Assembly (NCBI GenBank): GCA_030601885.1 | Contig: JAUWAU010000016.1 | Span: 1-64,000, forward strand | Reading direction: 5' to 3' | Source: Armatimonadota bacterium | GTDB taxonomy: Bacteria > Armatimonadota > Zipacnadia > JAUWAU01 | Length of the DNA: 64,000 bases | Part shown: piece after piece, positions 34,893 to 43,420 of the stretch | Numbering within the stretch: the first letter of the stretch is position 1 | How the letters are laid out: each line of letters begins with the position of its first letter | Program-made: the position numbers and the translations under genes | Notes under the pieces: generated by a model | Database searches by the model: none | What the model was told of the DNA's origin: nothing | The model's input: only the letters and a program-made list of their open reading frames with translations

Positions 34893-36983
34893 TCATCTGT
34901 CGCGAGCGCTCCTGGGTCCTTTCCGCTCGACGGCCCGGTTGATCTTCGCAAGCGCGTCGGCGGCACGCTGCCACACTTCGTCGTCTTCATCCTCGTCCTC
35001 CAGGATCCGAGTGAGGGGCCCGATGGCGCCCTTGTGCCCGATCTGTCCGAGCGCCTCAGCAGCACACCCACGCACTCCCGAATCACGGTCTTGCAGCGCC
35101 CTGATGAGCGGCCCGACGGCCTTCGCGTCCCGGATCTTTCCAAGGGCCTCAGCGGCGCTCCTGCGAACGGATACGTTCTCGTCCCAGAGGCGCGGGATGA
35201 GCGGATCGACCGCGCGGCCGTCTCCGATCTTCCCGAGCAGGACGATGGACCTTCGGCGGACGTCGGCGTCGGTGTGCGCCACGTATGGCAGCAGAGGCTT
35301 GACAGCATCGGCCCCCAGTCTCTCCAGAGCCCCCTCGGCCTCCGCGCGCACCTGGCTATCGCCGTCTGCCAGAGCAGCGGCCAGAGCGTTGACAGCCTTT
35401 GGATCGCGCCGCCGCGCGAGCGCCCGCACAACCAGAAGGCGAACGTGAGCATCCGGGTCCTGAAGGCCCCGTATCAGGCCTTCGAGGGCCCCCGGGTACC
35501 ACGTCTCGGAGAGGACGGTCGCCGCGGCCAGGCGCACACTGGTATCAGGGTCCTGCATGGCCTCGACCAGAACGGCAACCAGATCAGAGGGCGCGCCCCA
35601 CTTGGGCAGCGCCCGTACAGCCGCTATCCGCACGCGTGCATCGCCGTCCCTGAAGGCCGTGATGAATGCCTCGCGGGCACGGGCGTCCGGGAACCACGCA
35701 AGACCTCTCACAGCACGCACCCGGACACCGGCGTCACCCTGGCGCAGCGCTTTGATCAGATGGTCCAGGGCAGTGTCGCCGATCTGCCGGAGGGCCTGAG
35801 CCGCGCGCCCTTGGACGTCAGGATCCTCGTGGCCGAGCGCCGTCATGAGGGCCGGGATCGCCGGCGTGCCGATCTTCGCCAGAGCGTTCGTGCCTTCTCC
35901 CCTGAAGAGCGCTTTTCTCTCCTTCAAGGTCCCGATCAGAGGATCAATGGCGCTGGGGTCGCGGATATTGCCGAGTGCCTGCGCGGCAGCGACACTCACC
36001 CAGTAGTCCTCATCGCTGAGGAGTGTACTCAAAGGCCCGACCGCCCGCGCATCACCGATTGCACCAAGCGAAGCCGCCGCGGCGAGCCGCACTTTCTGGT
36101 CCTCATCCGCAAGAGCTTGCACGAGGCCGGAAAGGGCACGAGTGTGCTTGATGTTTCCCAGCGCCTCCGCAGCCGCACGTCGGACAGCCCCGCCACTGTC
36201 GCCGAGCGCCGTCACCAGCGGATCGATGGCACGCGCGTCCCTGATGCTGCCCAGAGCGGTCGCCGTCGCGGTCCGAACGTCCGTGCTCGAGTCATTGAGG
36301 GCGCTCAGCAGCGGCTCTACCGCACGCGTGTCGCGGACCCTGGGGCTGCCAATAGCTTCGGCGGCGGCGGCCCGAGTAGCGGCGCTCTCTGCGCTGAGGG
36401 CATCGATCAGAGCGGCCACGGCAGGACGGCCGATGTGTTCAAGGACCTGCGCCGCGCACGCCCGCATCTGCTCATCCTCCGCCCGCAGCGCCTCGCTCAC
36501 GGGTCCGATGGCAGACGAACCGATCCTGAAAAGCGCGTTGGTGGCAGATGCACGGACGCTCTCTTGCTCGTCCCCCAAGGTCTCTACCAAGGAGCGAACA
36601 GCCCGGGCATCTCGAATCCCTCCGAGTGCCCGGGCGGCTCTGTCCCGAACGGAGGCGTCCTCGTCCTGCAGCGCGCGGATCAGAGGCTGCACTGCACGCC
36701 CGTCCTTGATCGCCCCAAGCACGTCAGCCGCATGCGCTCGCGCTCGAGCGTCGTCGCTATGGAGACGCCGGATCACCGAGCCGACCGCACGAGGCCCCAT
36801 CTCCTGCAGCTTTGCAGCGGCCTCGTACCGCGCCCAAAGCCGGTCGTCTCCCAGGGCCTTGACCAGGAGATAGGCTCTGATGCTCGGGGCCACCAGCACA
36901 AACACGCCCGCCGTCACCACCGCCGCGAGCGCGCACACGAACCACACGCGGCGGAACCGGACCCTTCTGGTCTCATCCGGCAT
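34893..36983 (-). CDS. Membrane-anchored HEAT-repeat protein (paralogue A)
   Basis: A 696-residue protein with an N-terminal TM helix ([19 protein letters not shown]) and the motif [13 protein letters not shown], related to that of paralogues B and C. About 20 HEAT repeats follow; they are more diverged and less regular in length (30-33 residues). It is the first gene of the run toward htpX. No enzymatic motif is present. Paralogue B starts 72 bp downstream on the same strand. It is probably the oldest copy of the family here. Confidence 0.78.
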   Translation of the reverse strand: MPDETRRVRFRRVWFVCALAAVVTAGVFVLVAPSIRAYLLVKALGDDRLWARYEAAAKLQEMGPRAVGSVIRRLHSDDARARAHAADVLGAIKDGRAVQPLIRALQDEDASVRDRAARALGGIRDARAVRSLVETLGDEQESVRASATNALFRIGSSAIGPVSEALRAEDEQMRACAAQVLEHIGRPAVAALIDALSAESAATRAAAAEAIGSPRVRDTRAVEPLLSALNDSSTDVRTATATALGSIRDARAIDPLVTALGDSGGAVRRAAAEALGNIKHTRALSGLVQALADEDQKVRLAAAASLGAIGDARAVGPLSTLLSDEDYWVSVAAAQALGNIRDPSAIDPLIGTLKERKALFRGEGTNALAKIGTPAIPALMTALGHEDPDVQGRAAQALRQIGDTALDHLIKALRQGDAGVRVRAVRGLAWFPDARAREAFITAFRDGDARVRIAAVRALPKWGAPSDLVAVLVEAMQDPDTSVRLAAATVLSETWYPGALEGLIRGLQDPDAHVRLLVVRALARRRDPKAVNALAAALADGDSQVRAEAEGALERLGADAVKPLLPYVAHTDADVRRRSIVLLGKIGDGRAVDPLIPRLWDENVSVRRSAAEALGKIRDAKAVGPLIRALQDRDSGVRGCAAEALGQIGHKGAIGPLTRILEDEDEDDEVWQRAADALAKINRAVERKGPRSARDR

Positions 36984-37130
36984 GCCGTGCCTCTCCCATT
37001 ACAGGTCTTGCAGCAGTCATACGTCGGCGTCAGTGCATGCTCCCGGGCTTCGTCTAGTTCAGCTATAGGAAAACATACGGAGTTGGCTCCACGCTGGCGG
37101 GAACGGGACCCAGGCGCCTGCCAACCACGT

Positions 37131-37152
37131 GCAGGCTGGAAGCCTGCGCTCC
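37131..37152. repeat. Dispersed GC-rich palindromic repeat, copy 2
   Basis: GCAGGCTGGAAGCCTGCGC followed by TCC is the inverse of the element at 107-130. Confidence 0.55.
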
Positions 37153-37241
37153 CGGGACCGCGGGCATCCCTGCCTGCATTCGTGTCGTCTTCTCGCTCCC
37201 GGGACCGCACGCATCCTTGCCTGCATTCTTGTCGCCCTCTC
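37148..37241 (+). repeat. Tandem repeat, two 47-bp units
   Basis: Two imperfect copies (37148-37194 and 37195-37241), each beginning GCTCCCGGGACCGC and containing TGCCTGCATTC. They are non-coding and lie in the 487-bp gap between the HEAT gene and dtd; 37242-37368 shows nothing else. Confidence 0.6.
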
Positions 37242-37368
37242 GCCGCGGGTGCGCCTTAGTGCATCGTCGTCGCCACCCGCAAGGCCTCCCATGTTTCACT
37301 TCGTGGTCAGAGCCGCTGCTCCTGCCGCTCAGACTCCCGTAGGACCCGCTGCCGCCGTTTACATCCCG

Positions 37369-37399
37369 CTTTACACCTTTTGCATTCCCGTGCTATCAT
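37369..37399 (+). promoter_or_regulatory. Candidate promoter of the dtd operon
   Basis: TTTACA (37369-37374) and TATCAT (37394-37399) with a 19-bp spacer, slightly long. It lies 71 bp upstream of dtd. Confidence 0.45.
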
Positions 37400-37470
37400 C
37401 GGCACGTCTAAGCGCCGTGGTTGTCTCAGGCACCGCGTGTGGCATAAGTGTATCCGGAGGAGCATCACCG

Positions 37471-37920
37471 ATGCGCGCCGTTGTCCAGCGAGTGAGCTCT
37501 GCCAGTGTGTCGGTGAACGGCGAAGTCGTCGGGCAGATCGGCAAGGGGTTGGCGGTGCTCGTGGGAATAGGTGCAGGCGACGAGGCGCCGGATGTCGAAT
37601 ATATCACTGCTAAGCTGGTCGGGCTCCGGGTGTTCGAAGACGAGGCGGACAAGATGAACCTGTCGGTCGGTGACGTGAAGGGCGCCCTGCTGCTCGTGCC
37701 GAACTTCACGCTGTATGGAGATTGCCGCAAGGGCCGCCGACCGAGCTTCACCGCGGCCGCGCCGCCGGAGCGCGCCCGGGAGCTCTTCGACGATCTCGCG
37801 GCGGCCGCCTCGGCGAGAGTCAGCGAGGTGGCAACCGGCGTCTTCGGGGCGCACATGACCGTCAGCATCGCAAACGATGGACCGGTAACAATACTCATCG
37901 ACAGCAAGCGGGAATTCTAG
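37471..37920 (+). CDS. dtd: D-aminoacyl-tRNA deacylase
   Basis: A 149-residue Dtd that hydrolyses D-amino acids (and Gly from tRNA-Ala) from mischarged tRNA. The family motifs are present: [18 protein letters not shown], the SQ-type loop replaced by [19 protein letters not shown], and the cross-subunit Gly-cisPro loop near [12 protein letters not shown]. The common (S/T)QFTLY motif reads PNFTLY here, a mild deviation. The ATG at 37471 has GGAGGAG about 9 nt upstream; the open frame continues upstream through the tandem repeat and is not part of the gene. Confidence 0.94.
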   Translation: MRAVVQRVSSASVSVNGEVVGQIGKGLAVLVGIGAGDEAPDVEYITAKLVGLRVFEDEADKMNLSVGDVKGALLLVPNFTLYGDCRKGRRPSFTAAAPPERARELFDDLAAAASARVSEVATGVFGAHMTVSIANDGPVTILIDSKREF

Positions 37921-37956
37921 CTGGGAGCTAACGTAGGAGCACAGGGGCTGGCGACG

Positions 37957-38796
37957 ATGGCCGAACTGGAGTTCGCATACAAACACGAGCTGCCGGAAGA
38001 AGAAGACCCAGAGCGTCTCGACAGCTTGGACTATCGGCGGATGCTCGCCGACGCCTATGCGGAGCGCGGACGGCTCGAAGACGCCATTCGCCATTACAAG
38101 CGGGCCGCGAAGCTCGCCAAACGCACCGACGACACGCAGACGCGCCTCGCCGACGCCTACCACGCACGTGAGAACACGGCGGCAGCGTTTCGTGCCTACG
38201 GGCGAGCCCTCGCCACAAATCCCAACGACGCCGATGCGCACTTCAGCTACGCCGAGTTCCTGCAGAGCCTGGGCCACACGCGCGTGGCGGCGCGCGCGTA
38301 TGAGAAAGCAGCCCAGCTCGAGCCGGAGCGGGCGTACTACATGTGCCGCCTTGGCGAAGCCTACCTCCGCCTCGGGCACGTCGAGCTCGCCTGCGAAGCT
38401 CTCGATGGAGCCATCGCGCTGGCCCCGGATGATGGCTTCTATCATTACAAGCTCGCGGACGCATACTTCAAAACGGGACGCACGGATCAAGCCATAAAGA
38501 GCTACGAGCGCGCCGTCGAATGTGACCCTCTGGACGATTTCTATCACGTCTGCCTCGCCGCCGCCTACTTGTGCATGAAGCGAATTCGCAAAGCGCGGGC
38601 GATCTTCGAGCGCACCGTGGAGCTTCGGCCGGGGAATGCGTGCTATCACTACTTGCTGGCCGAAGTGCTCGAGATGGCCGGCGCGGTCGCAAAGGCGCAG
38701 CACCACTACCGGCTTGCCGGACAACTTGACTTCTACGACCAGGACTACGTCGAGCGCGTACGGGCTCGGGCCAACAACAACCACAGGGGCCGGTAG
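37957..38796 (+). CDS. TPR-repeat protein
   Basis: A 279-residue protein built almost entirely of tetratricopeptide repeats, about seven units (e.g. AYAERGRLEDAIRHYKRAAK, LADAYFKTGRTDQAIKSYER). It has no signal peptide or TM helix and is probably a cytosolic protein-interaction scaffold. It follows dtd by 36 bp, and its stop is immediately followed by the MBL gene's ATG, so the three are an operon. Confidence 0.8.
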   Translation: MAELEFAYKHELPEEEDPERLDSLDYRRMLADAYAERGRLEDAIRHYKRAAKLAKRTDDTQTRLADAYHARENTAAAFRAYGRALATNPNDADAHFSYAEFLQSLGHTRVAARAYEKAAQLEPERAYYMCRLGEAYLRLGHVELACEALDGAIALAPDDGFYHYKLADAYFKTGRTDQAIKSYERAVECDPLDDFYHVCLAAAYLCMKRIRKARAIFERTVELRPGNACYHYLLAEVLEMAGAVAKAQHHYRLAGQLDFYDQDYVERVRARANNNHRGR

Positions 38797-39426
38797 ATGC
38801 TGCTGGTGAAGTGCCTCGTCGTTCCTCCTCTGGATGCAAACTGTTACATCGTGGCCGCTGAAGGTGCGCGCGAAGCCGCCGTCATCGATCCGGGAGGGGC
38901 GGGGGAGGGCATCCGCGATTCAGTGGCACAAGCCGACCTCGTCGTCGCCGCCATCCTGCTCACCCACGGCCATTTCGACCACATGACGGCCGCCGTCGAG
39001 CTGGCTATCAGCTCAGGCGCGCCCGTGTATGCCCACCCGGCGGACGCAGGCATGCTGGCCCGTCCCCAGGCCCAGATGCCGGGCGTGGTCGATGACTCGG
39101 TGCCCGGGGTGAAGGAGATGCGACCCGTCGAGGAGGGCGACGAGATCGAGGTCGGCGACCTGCGAATGACCGTACTGGAGACGCCCGGGCACAGCCCCGG
39201 GTGCGTCTGCTACCTCACCGAGGGCGCCATCTTCACCGGCGATACGCTGTTTGCCGGCGGCATCGGGCGTACCGATCTTCCCGGCGGCGACTTCGAGCAG
39301 CTCCGGGCGTCCCTGCGGGACAAGATCCTCCCTCTGCCCGACGACACGAAGCTCTACCCCGGGCACGGCTTGCCGTCCACAATCGGCGAGGAGCGTCGAA
39401 CGAATCCGTGGCTGGCTGATCTCTGA
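38797..39426 (+). CDS. MBL-fold metallo-hydrolase (glyoxalase II-like)
   Basis: A 209-residue metallo-beta-lactamase fold hydrolase. The binuclear zinc motif THGHFDH is near residue 51, with His in PGHSPGCVCYL, Asp in IFTGDTLFAGGIGRTDLPGG and His in LYPGHGLPSTIGEE. This pattern fits the YcbL/glyoxalase II-like subgroup, which cleaves thioesters such as S-lactoylglutathione; the physiological substrate is uncertain. The ATG abuts the stop of the TPR gene. Confidence 0.88.
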   Translation: MLLVKCLVVPPLDANCYIVAAEGAREAAVIDPGGAGEGIRDSVAQADLVVAAILLTHGHFDHMTAAVELAISSGAPVYAHPADAGMLARPQAQMPGVVDDSVPGVKEMRPVEEGDEIEVGDLRMTVLETPGHSPGCVCYLTEGAIFTGDTLFAGGIGRTDLPGGDFEQLRASLRDKILPLPDDTKLYPGHGLPSTIGEERRTNPWLADL

Positions 39427-39430
39427 TCAT

Positions 39431-39463
39431 CAGTGGGCGGTGGTCAGTGTTCGGTGGTCAGTT
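39431..39463 (+). repeat. 3'-end repeat family 1, copy after MBL gene
   Basis: CAGTGGGCGGTGGTCAGTG then TTCGGTGGTCAGTTC, 4 bp beyond the MBL stop, on the coding strand. The following 39464-39658 shows no gene I can support. Confidence 0.55.
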
Positions 39464-39658
39464 CAACGGCTCCGAACGGACCCAAAGCGCGTGGAGCATC
39501 TGTGGCAGCCGGCAAGATCCTTCCCTTCTGGTTGAGAGCTACAAACGCCCTATCACTCGTAGGAGGCACTGCTCCGTATGAGAGCGAGCGGCTATCCCCC
39601 GGGGCAGGTGATAGGTCACGAGAGAGACAGGCCGAGAAGGCACGCTGCGAGGCTTGGT

Positions 39659-40012
39659 TCAATCGCGGATGCGTACGCGGTTCGTCTCGACAACCCACAA
39701 CCGGTGGGCAACCGGTTCGGAGGAAAGAAGTGGGAGCAGTCGGCGCACGAGGGATCTTACGGTGAGTTGATCCTGTGACGGAGGTCGCAAGACAATGATG
39801 CCGCCGTAGTCGTGTGGCGGATAGGCGCGAATATCGCTGAAGTCCAAGTCCAACGTAATGAACACGCGCCCTTCCTGCTGCACTGTCGAGAGGATATCAT
39901 CGTCACTCGCACCCGACATGCCCTCCTCCGCGACCGTGCGGGCGTCGAACCCGGCGTTTCGCAGCACATCCGCACCATCGACGCGAATGTTCTCGTCGAG
40001 CTTGAGCTTCAC
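39659..40012 (-). CDS. DUF5615 PIN-like toxin
   Basis: A 117-residue protein of the DUF5615/Mut7-C-like PIN family. The N-terminal KLKLDENIRVDGADVLRNAG has the acidic pair, and VFITLDLDFSDIRAYPP has the central acidic cluster. It is probably a nuclease toxin. The ATG overlaps the stop of the DUF433 gene by 4 nt, the usual arrangement with the antitoxin first. Confidence 0.82.
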   Translation of the reverse strand: MKLKLDENIRVDGADVLRNAGFDARTVAEEGMSGASDDDILSTVQQEGRVFITLDLDFSDIRAYPPHDYGGIIVLRPPSQDQLTVRSLVRRLLPLLSSEPVAHRLWVVETNRVRIRD

Positions 40013-40251
40013 GCTGACTGCCCCAGCGGCAGGGCGACAGTACGCTCCCGGGCCAATTCCGCGGCGTACGCCAGTGCGGCGTGGATATCCGCCGATGTGA
40101 GCGTTGGGTAGCTGCGGAGCATGTCCGCTTTACTCACACTTGCCGCCAAGTTGTCCAGGATCGTGGACACCAGTACGCGCGTGCCTTTGATGCAGGCTTT
40201 CCCGTGGCAGACGGTGGGATCGACCGCGATACGTTCAGACCAGTGGCTCAT
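40009..40251 (-). CDS. DUF433 antitoxin (VapB-like)
   Basis: An 80-residue DUF433 protein. RIAVDPTVCHGKACIKGTRV is the family signature, followed by a helical winged-helix-type segment (LRSYPTLTSADIHAALAYAA). It pairs with the DUF5615 toxin immediately downstream and probably represses the operon. The ATG at 40251 has GGGGTGG about 9 nt upstream; the frame is open upstream without conservation. It lies near tRNA-Ala. Confidence 0.82.
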   Translation of the reverse strand: MSHWSERIAVDPTVCHGKACIKGTRVLVSTILDNLAASVSKADMLRSYPTLTSADIHAALAYAAELARERTVALPLGQSA

Positions 40252-40407
40252 TTCATTCACCCACCCCGCTCCTGCCGAAGTTAGTGCTGAGACTGCCTGA
40301 TGCTCCGCCCCCCATAGTCCCATCGATCCGGCTCTGCGGCGTCATTGACAGAACGTTGATCCCAAATGGCAGATGGCGGCGGTGCTACTGGCAGCGCTGT
40401 GGTTTTG

Positions 40408-40447
40408 CTCAAGCTTTTTGGGGGAATTGGGAGAGAAAAAGCTTGAG
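40408..40447. repeat. 12-bp inverted repeat immediately 3' of tRNA-Ala
   Basis: CTCAAGCTTTTT (40408-40419) and AAAAAGCTTGAG (40436-40447) flank a 16-nt loop. The stem begins at the nucleotide after the tRNA discriminator base. No T-tract follows outside the stem. A related ~51-nt sequence lies inverted at 45196-45246. Confidence 0.6.
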
Positions 40448-40520
40448 TGGACCGGAGCGGACTCGAACCGCTGACCTCCTCCGTGCGAGGGAGGCGTTCT
40501 CCCAACTGAACTACCGGCCC
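40448..40520 (-). tRNA. tRNA-Ala (anticodon CGC)
   Basis: Cloverleaf on the minus strand: acceptor GGGCCGG/CCGGTCC contains the G3-U70 pair that marks tRNA-Ala. D stem GTTC/GAAC, anticodon stem CCTCC/GGAGG with loop CTCGCAC (anticodon CGC), T arm AGCGG-TTCGAGT-CCGCT, discriminator A. CCA is not encoded, unlike in the tRNA-Gln. Confidence 0.95.
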
Positions 40521-40579
40521 CTGACCCTTCGGTCGGGGTCACCCCGGCCCGCCAGGGGTCGGGGCGGCCCACGCCTCTC

Positions 40580-40607
40580 ATTATACCGTTAGTGCAGCAC
40601 AAGTCAA
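40580..40607 (-). promoter_or_regulatory. Promoter of tRNA-Ala
   Basis: On the minus strand TTGACT, a 16-bp spacer, TATAAT (consensus -10). It lies 60 bp before the tRNA. Confidence 0.65.
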
Positions 40608-40645
40608 CCGGTTCGCCCGGTGGCTGCAGTCGGATGTTGCCGTGG

Positions 40646-42490
40646 CTACTGGCCGTCGTTAGCCTCTATCTCGTGATCGTAGAACTCCATGAAACACTCC
40701 CGCAGCCCGTGCTCCCCGTGTATCTCCCGCCGCACAGGCAGGCGGACGCCAGCCTCGGGAAACCACTTGTACTCCGTCACGGTCTCGCAGCCGATGCAAT
40801 AGAGCGGCCTCGGCCACGCCGGAAGTTGCCGCCGCGCCTCGTGGCGCCGCCGCACGGCGCCCGGGGACAGCACTTCCGTCGCGCGTAAGGCCACGGCAGA
40901 GCCGCCTGGCAGCGCCTCGAAGTCTTCGTACACGGTCTCCCAGAGGACGGCCCCCTCCGGGTCATAGGCCACCGCCCGGAGCACGGCCCGCCGCTCTGGG
41001 TCGAACCAGTAGCGCAGGCTGGCGATGTCGCTCAGGTCGTAGAGGGTCGCCGGCTGCTTCAAGCGCGCCTCGAAGATCTCGGTCTCACCGCCCGCGGCAC
41101 CCTCCTCCACCGCACGCCATTCGAACCGCCCCGGATCGGCCATCTGGGCAATGGCGAGAAGCTCCGCTCGCGGCTTGGCCGCCTCCCAGGGAGACACCAG
41201 GAGCTTCCGCACGGTGGTCGGCCCACGTGCATCCTCGGCGCTGACCGCCCCCACGAGGTCGCCTGCCGTCGAGGAGACGCGAGCCCTATCGGGGCCAACC
41301 TCGTACAGCGTCGTCGCACCCACGAGTCGATCATCCTCCGGGGCCATCGGGTCAGGCGCCCCCCTGATCTCGAGGCGGAGCAATGGCGGCGTGATGATGT
41401 ACTGGGCCTCGAAGTGATGGATTCCCGGCGTGCGCTTTGGCACGGGCGCGAGCAACTCAATGTAGGCTGAGTAGCGCACGGTGCGGACCGGCCGCACAGC
41501 GCCGCGCAGGCGCCGGACGATGCCGGCCTGCTCGGCGGGCAAATCAGTCAGAGTCAGGGCAGGACAGCCGGCGATGGGATCGGGATGGAGTCCGGCCGCG
41601 ACTACACGGCGCGCCATCGGGCTGATGCGCCCCGCGATGTCCCTGGCCGCTCGGAGGGCCCGTGATGCTTCAACTGCGCGGCCGCGCGCCTCCTGAAAGT
41701 CCCCAGTGTCGGGCATGTGCCGCCACGACCAGTACTTGTGCGAGACCACGTGCAGGGCGTGCTGGGCGATGGGACGCGTGATGAACTCGACCCTCCGCTG
41801 GCGGAACTCCGGCGGCTCCTCTGAACCGCCCGGCGGGTGCGGAAACTCCGCCGTGACCCGCGCAAACATCGGCGCCTTTTCGTCGATGGCCTCGCGGATG
41901 TCGGCACGGGCAGCCTCCATCTGCTCGTCGGTCATGGGTCTGCGCGCGAAGCGGTATTTGGGCTGGTCGATGTAGTCTGCGTATAGCGCCGAGGCTTGCT
42001 CCGCCGCTGATTGGGCCGCTTGCGGGCTCGCCTCCAGACGTTCCACAAGCTGCTCGGCGATGTACGACGACAGTTGCGACACCTGGGCCTTGAGGCGCGC
42101 CACGTCTGCCGGGTCGGCTAGGGGGGTAGCGATGATGTCGCCGACGATGAAGTCATACACCATGGCCGCGAAGGGCAGCCAGGAGCGCGTTAGCGCCTTT
42201 CGGCTGGTGTCGGCGCACTTCGTAATCGCCTTCCGAAGGTCGGCCACATGGGGCTCACTGAGTGGCCCTCGTGCGTGCTTCAACACTGCCGTCTCGAAGG
42301 CTTGGGCCCACAGCTCCCGGTCCGCCGCCGCCCATTGGGGGCGGACCCGCCCTATCCGCTGCACCGCGAACCCCTTGATCGCGGCAGCCTGCTGCCGCAG
42401 CTCCGGTGGCGCACCGGCCGGCGCCGCAGCTCCGAGTGACAGTGCGATCACCACAAGTACGGCAGAACATGCTACAACACACCTGCTCAT
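40646..42490 (-). CDS. Secreted protein of unknown function, 614 residues
   Basis: I do not recognise this protein. Residues 1-27 are a signal peptide (VACSAVLVVIALSLGAAAPA). The mature part begins GAPPELRQQAAAIKGFAVQR. The first ~330 residues are mostly helical and Ala/Arg-rich (ARLKAQVSQLSSYIAEQLVE); the last ~280 look beta-rich (TVRYSAYIELLAPVPKRTPG, YDLSDIASLRYWFDPERRAV) and recall outer-membrane-lipoprotein-carrier-like sheets only vaguely. It has two Cys close together (LYCIGCETVTEYKWFPEAG). AAGGAGG precedes the ATG. Its 5' UTR and signal peptide closely resemble those of the next secreted gene (43420). Confidence 0.6.
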   Translation of the reverse strand: MSRCVVACSAVLVVIALSLGAAAPAGAPPELRQQAAAIKGFAVQRIGRVRPQWAAADRELWAQAFETAVLKHARGPLSEPHVADLRKAITKCADTSRKALTRSWLPFAAMVYDFIVGDIIATPLADPADVARLKAQVSQLSSYIAEQLVERLEASPQAAQSAAEQASALYADYIDQPKYRFARRPMTDEQMEAARADIREAIDEKAPMFARVTAEFPHPPGGSEEPPEFRQRRVEFITRPIAQHALHVVSHKYWSWRHMPDTGDFQEARGRAVEASRALRAARDIAGRISPMARRVVAAGLHPDPIAGCPALTLTDLPAEQAGIVRRLRGAVRPVRTVRYSAYIELLAPVPKRTPGIHHFEAQYIITPPLLRLEIRGAPDPMAPEDDRLVGATTLYEVGPDRARVSSTAGDLVGAVSAEDARGPTTVRKLLVSPWEAAKPRAELLAIAQMADPGRFEWRAVEEGAAGGETEIFEARLKQPATLYDLSDIASLRYWFDPERRAVLRAVAYDPEGAVLWETVYEDFEALPGGSAVALRATEVLSPGAVRRRHEARRQLPAWPRPLYCIGCETVTEYKWFPEAGVRLPVRREIHGEHGLRECFMEFYDHEIEANDGQ

Positions 42491-42695
42491 CTCGGTCTGC
42501 CTCCTTGAACCACCTGAATCCCCCCGCGCGCGAGCCCGGACACTCGCGGGTCGTGGGTTGCGGCCCCTGCCATGCCGCAGGGCCTCTGCCCAACGAGGCG
42601 CCGCGCGTTGAAGCCACTACGAGACGTCAACCGCTGCACCGCGAACCCCTTGATCGCGGCAGCCTGCTGCCGCAGCTCCGGTGGCGCACCGGCCG
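42356..42695. repeat. Exact 65-bp direct repeat (42356-42420 and 42631-42695)
   Basis: Both copies begin CCGCTGCACCGCGAACCCC and end GGCGCACCGGCCG. The first encodes residues just after the signal peptide of the 614-residue protein. The second lies in the upstream spacer and encodes the same peptide (GAPPELRQQAAAIKGFAVQR) after a different signal-like stretch, as a broken duplicate. Confidence 0.8.
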
Positions 42696-42786
42696 CGACT
42701 GCGGGTGCCACTGCAAGAACGACAGCGAGGGCAGCGCTTGTGGCTCCCGGTGGCCGCCTCCTAGTCCCCCTTCGTAACCTCAACAT
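42487..42786 (-). pseudogene. Truncated duplicate of the 614-residue secreted protein's N-terminus
   Basis: The open frame encodes a signal-like segment (ALAVVLAVAPAVAA) followed by GAPPELRQQAAAIKGFAVQR, identical to the mature start of the adjacent 614-residue protein. It then runs into the non-coding leader repeat. No SD or conserved continuation is seen, so it is a partial duplicate rather than a gene. Confidence 0.55.
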
Positions 42787-43420
42787 CGAACTTGGTCACC
42801 GTGGTGTTGTGAAATGCCCCCGCGGTCCCGGGCTGGGGGTACTCTGGGCCGATAACCTCGCACTCGATGAGACAAAGGAGCAAGGCCTCCTGCTCATCGC
42901 TGAGGTCTAGGCTGTGGCTTGTCGCCGTCCAGTGGGCCTCCAAAACGAAGGTGAGCTGCTGCCCGGTTGTGTGGCTGCACTGCGTCCCCTCGGAGGTAAT
43001 GTCGTCGGGAAGCTCTGCTTCCCAGACGCCCCCGGCCGATGCGTCGGCAGGGTCCGCGTTCCACCGGTAGAACCCCCTTGTGCCCTCGGCATCGATTGTG
43101 CCGTCACCGGGCTCGTCCTCTGGGTCGCAACTCAGGCTCCTGCTGCCCGTGACTGCCCTCAGCGCCGTGCCTTCGTGCTCCTCATGCTCCGGGTCATCGC
43201 AGTGCAGAGCAGTGATGAGAACCTTCGCCCACGCGCTGGATCCGCTGCCCCCGTCGCTGATTTGCACGCATGGACAATTCTCGTTCTCCCCGTAGGTATC
43301 GCCTATATTGGTATACTCCGCAGGGCCCACAATCCAAGTCGCTCCAGCGGGCGCCGTAGCCCAGAGTGACAGCGCCATCACCACAAGTACGCCACAACAT
43401 GCTGCAACACACCTGCTCAT
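42761..43420 (-). CDS. Secreted Cys-containing protein of unknown function, 219 residues
   Basis: I do not recognise this protein. The signal peptide (VAACCGVLVVMALSLWATAP) is nearly the same as that of the 614-residue protein, but the mature chain is unrelated: beta-rich, acidic, with several Cys (YGENENCPCVQISDGGSGSS; LCLIECEVIGPEYPQPG). It is probably exported and disulfide-bonded or adhesive; this is a guess from composition. GAGGGAG precedes the ATG at 43420. The region 43552-43861 upstream holds only a candidate promoter with a poly-G tract. Confidence 0.6.
   Translation of the reverse strand: MSRCVAACCGVLVVMALSLWATAPAGATWIVGPAEYTNIGDTYGENENCPCVQISDGGSGSSAWAKVLITALHCDDPEHEEHEGTALRAVTGSRSLSCDPEDEPGDGTIDAEGTRGFYRWNADPADASAGGVWEAELPDDITSEGTQCSHTTGQQLTFVLEAHWTATSHSLDLSDEQEALLLCLIECEVIGPEYPQPGTAGAFHNTTVTKFDVEVTKGD

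Noticed and set aside
29768-36983. CRISPR-like or satellite periodicity of 93 bp
   Set aside because: The period is explained by 31-residue HEAT repeats in an intact coding frame; units diverge at the DNA level and no spacer structure exists.
29768-36983. Phycobilisome lyase function suggested by PBS-lyase HEAT repeats
   Set aside because: No phycobiliprotein or bilin genes are present, and the repeat type is common in unrelated scaffold proteins.
34404-37259. 951-codon open frame on the plus strand
   Set aside because: It is antisense to the HEAT-repeat genes. The regular GC-rich repeat keeps several frames open; the translation is Arg/Asp-rich without a domain, and the minus frame has clear HEAT repeats, anchors and SD sequences.
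39433-39765. 110-codon open frame after the MBL gene
   Set aside because: It starts inside a dispersed repeat, has no SD or domain, and overlaps the DUF5615 gene antisense.
40408-40447. Inverted repeat after tRNA-Ala as a standard rho-independent terminator
   Set aside because: No T-tract follows the stem on either strand; the T-run is inside the stem, so I list it as a repeat only.
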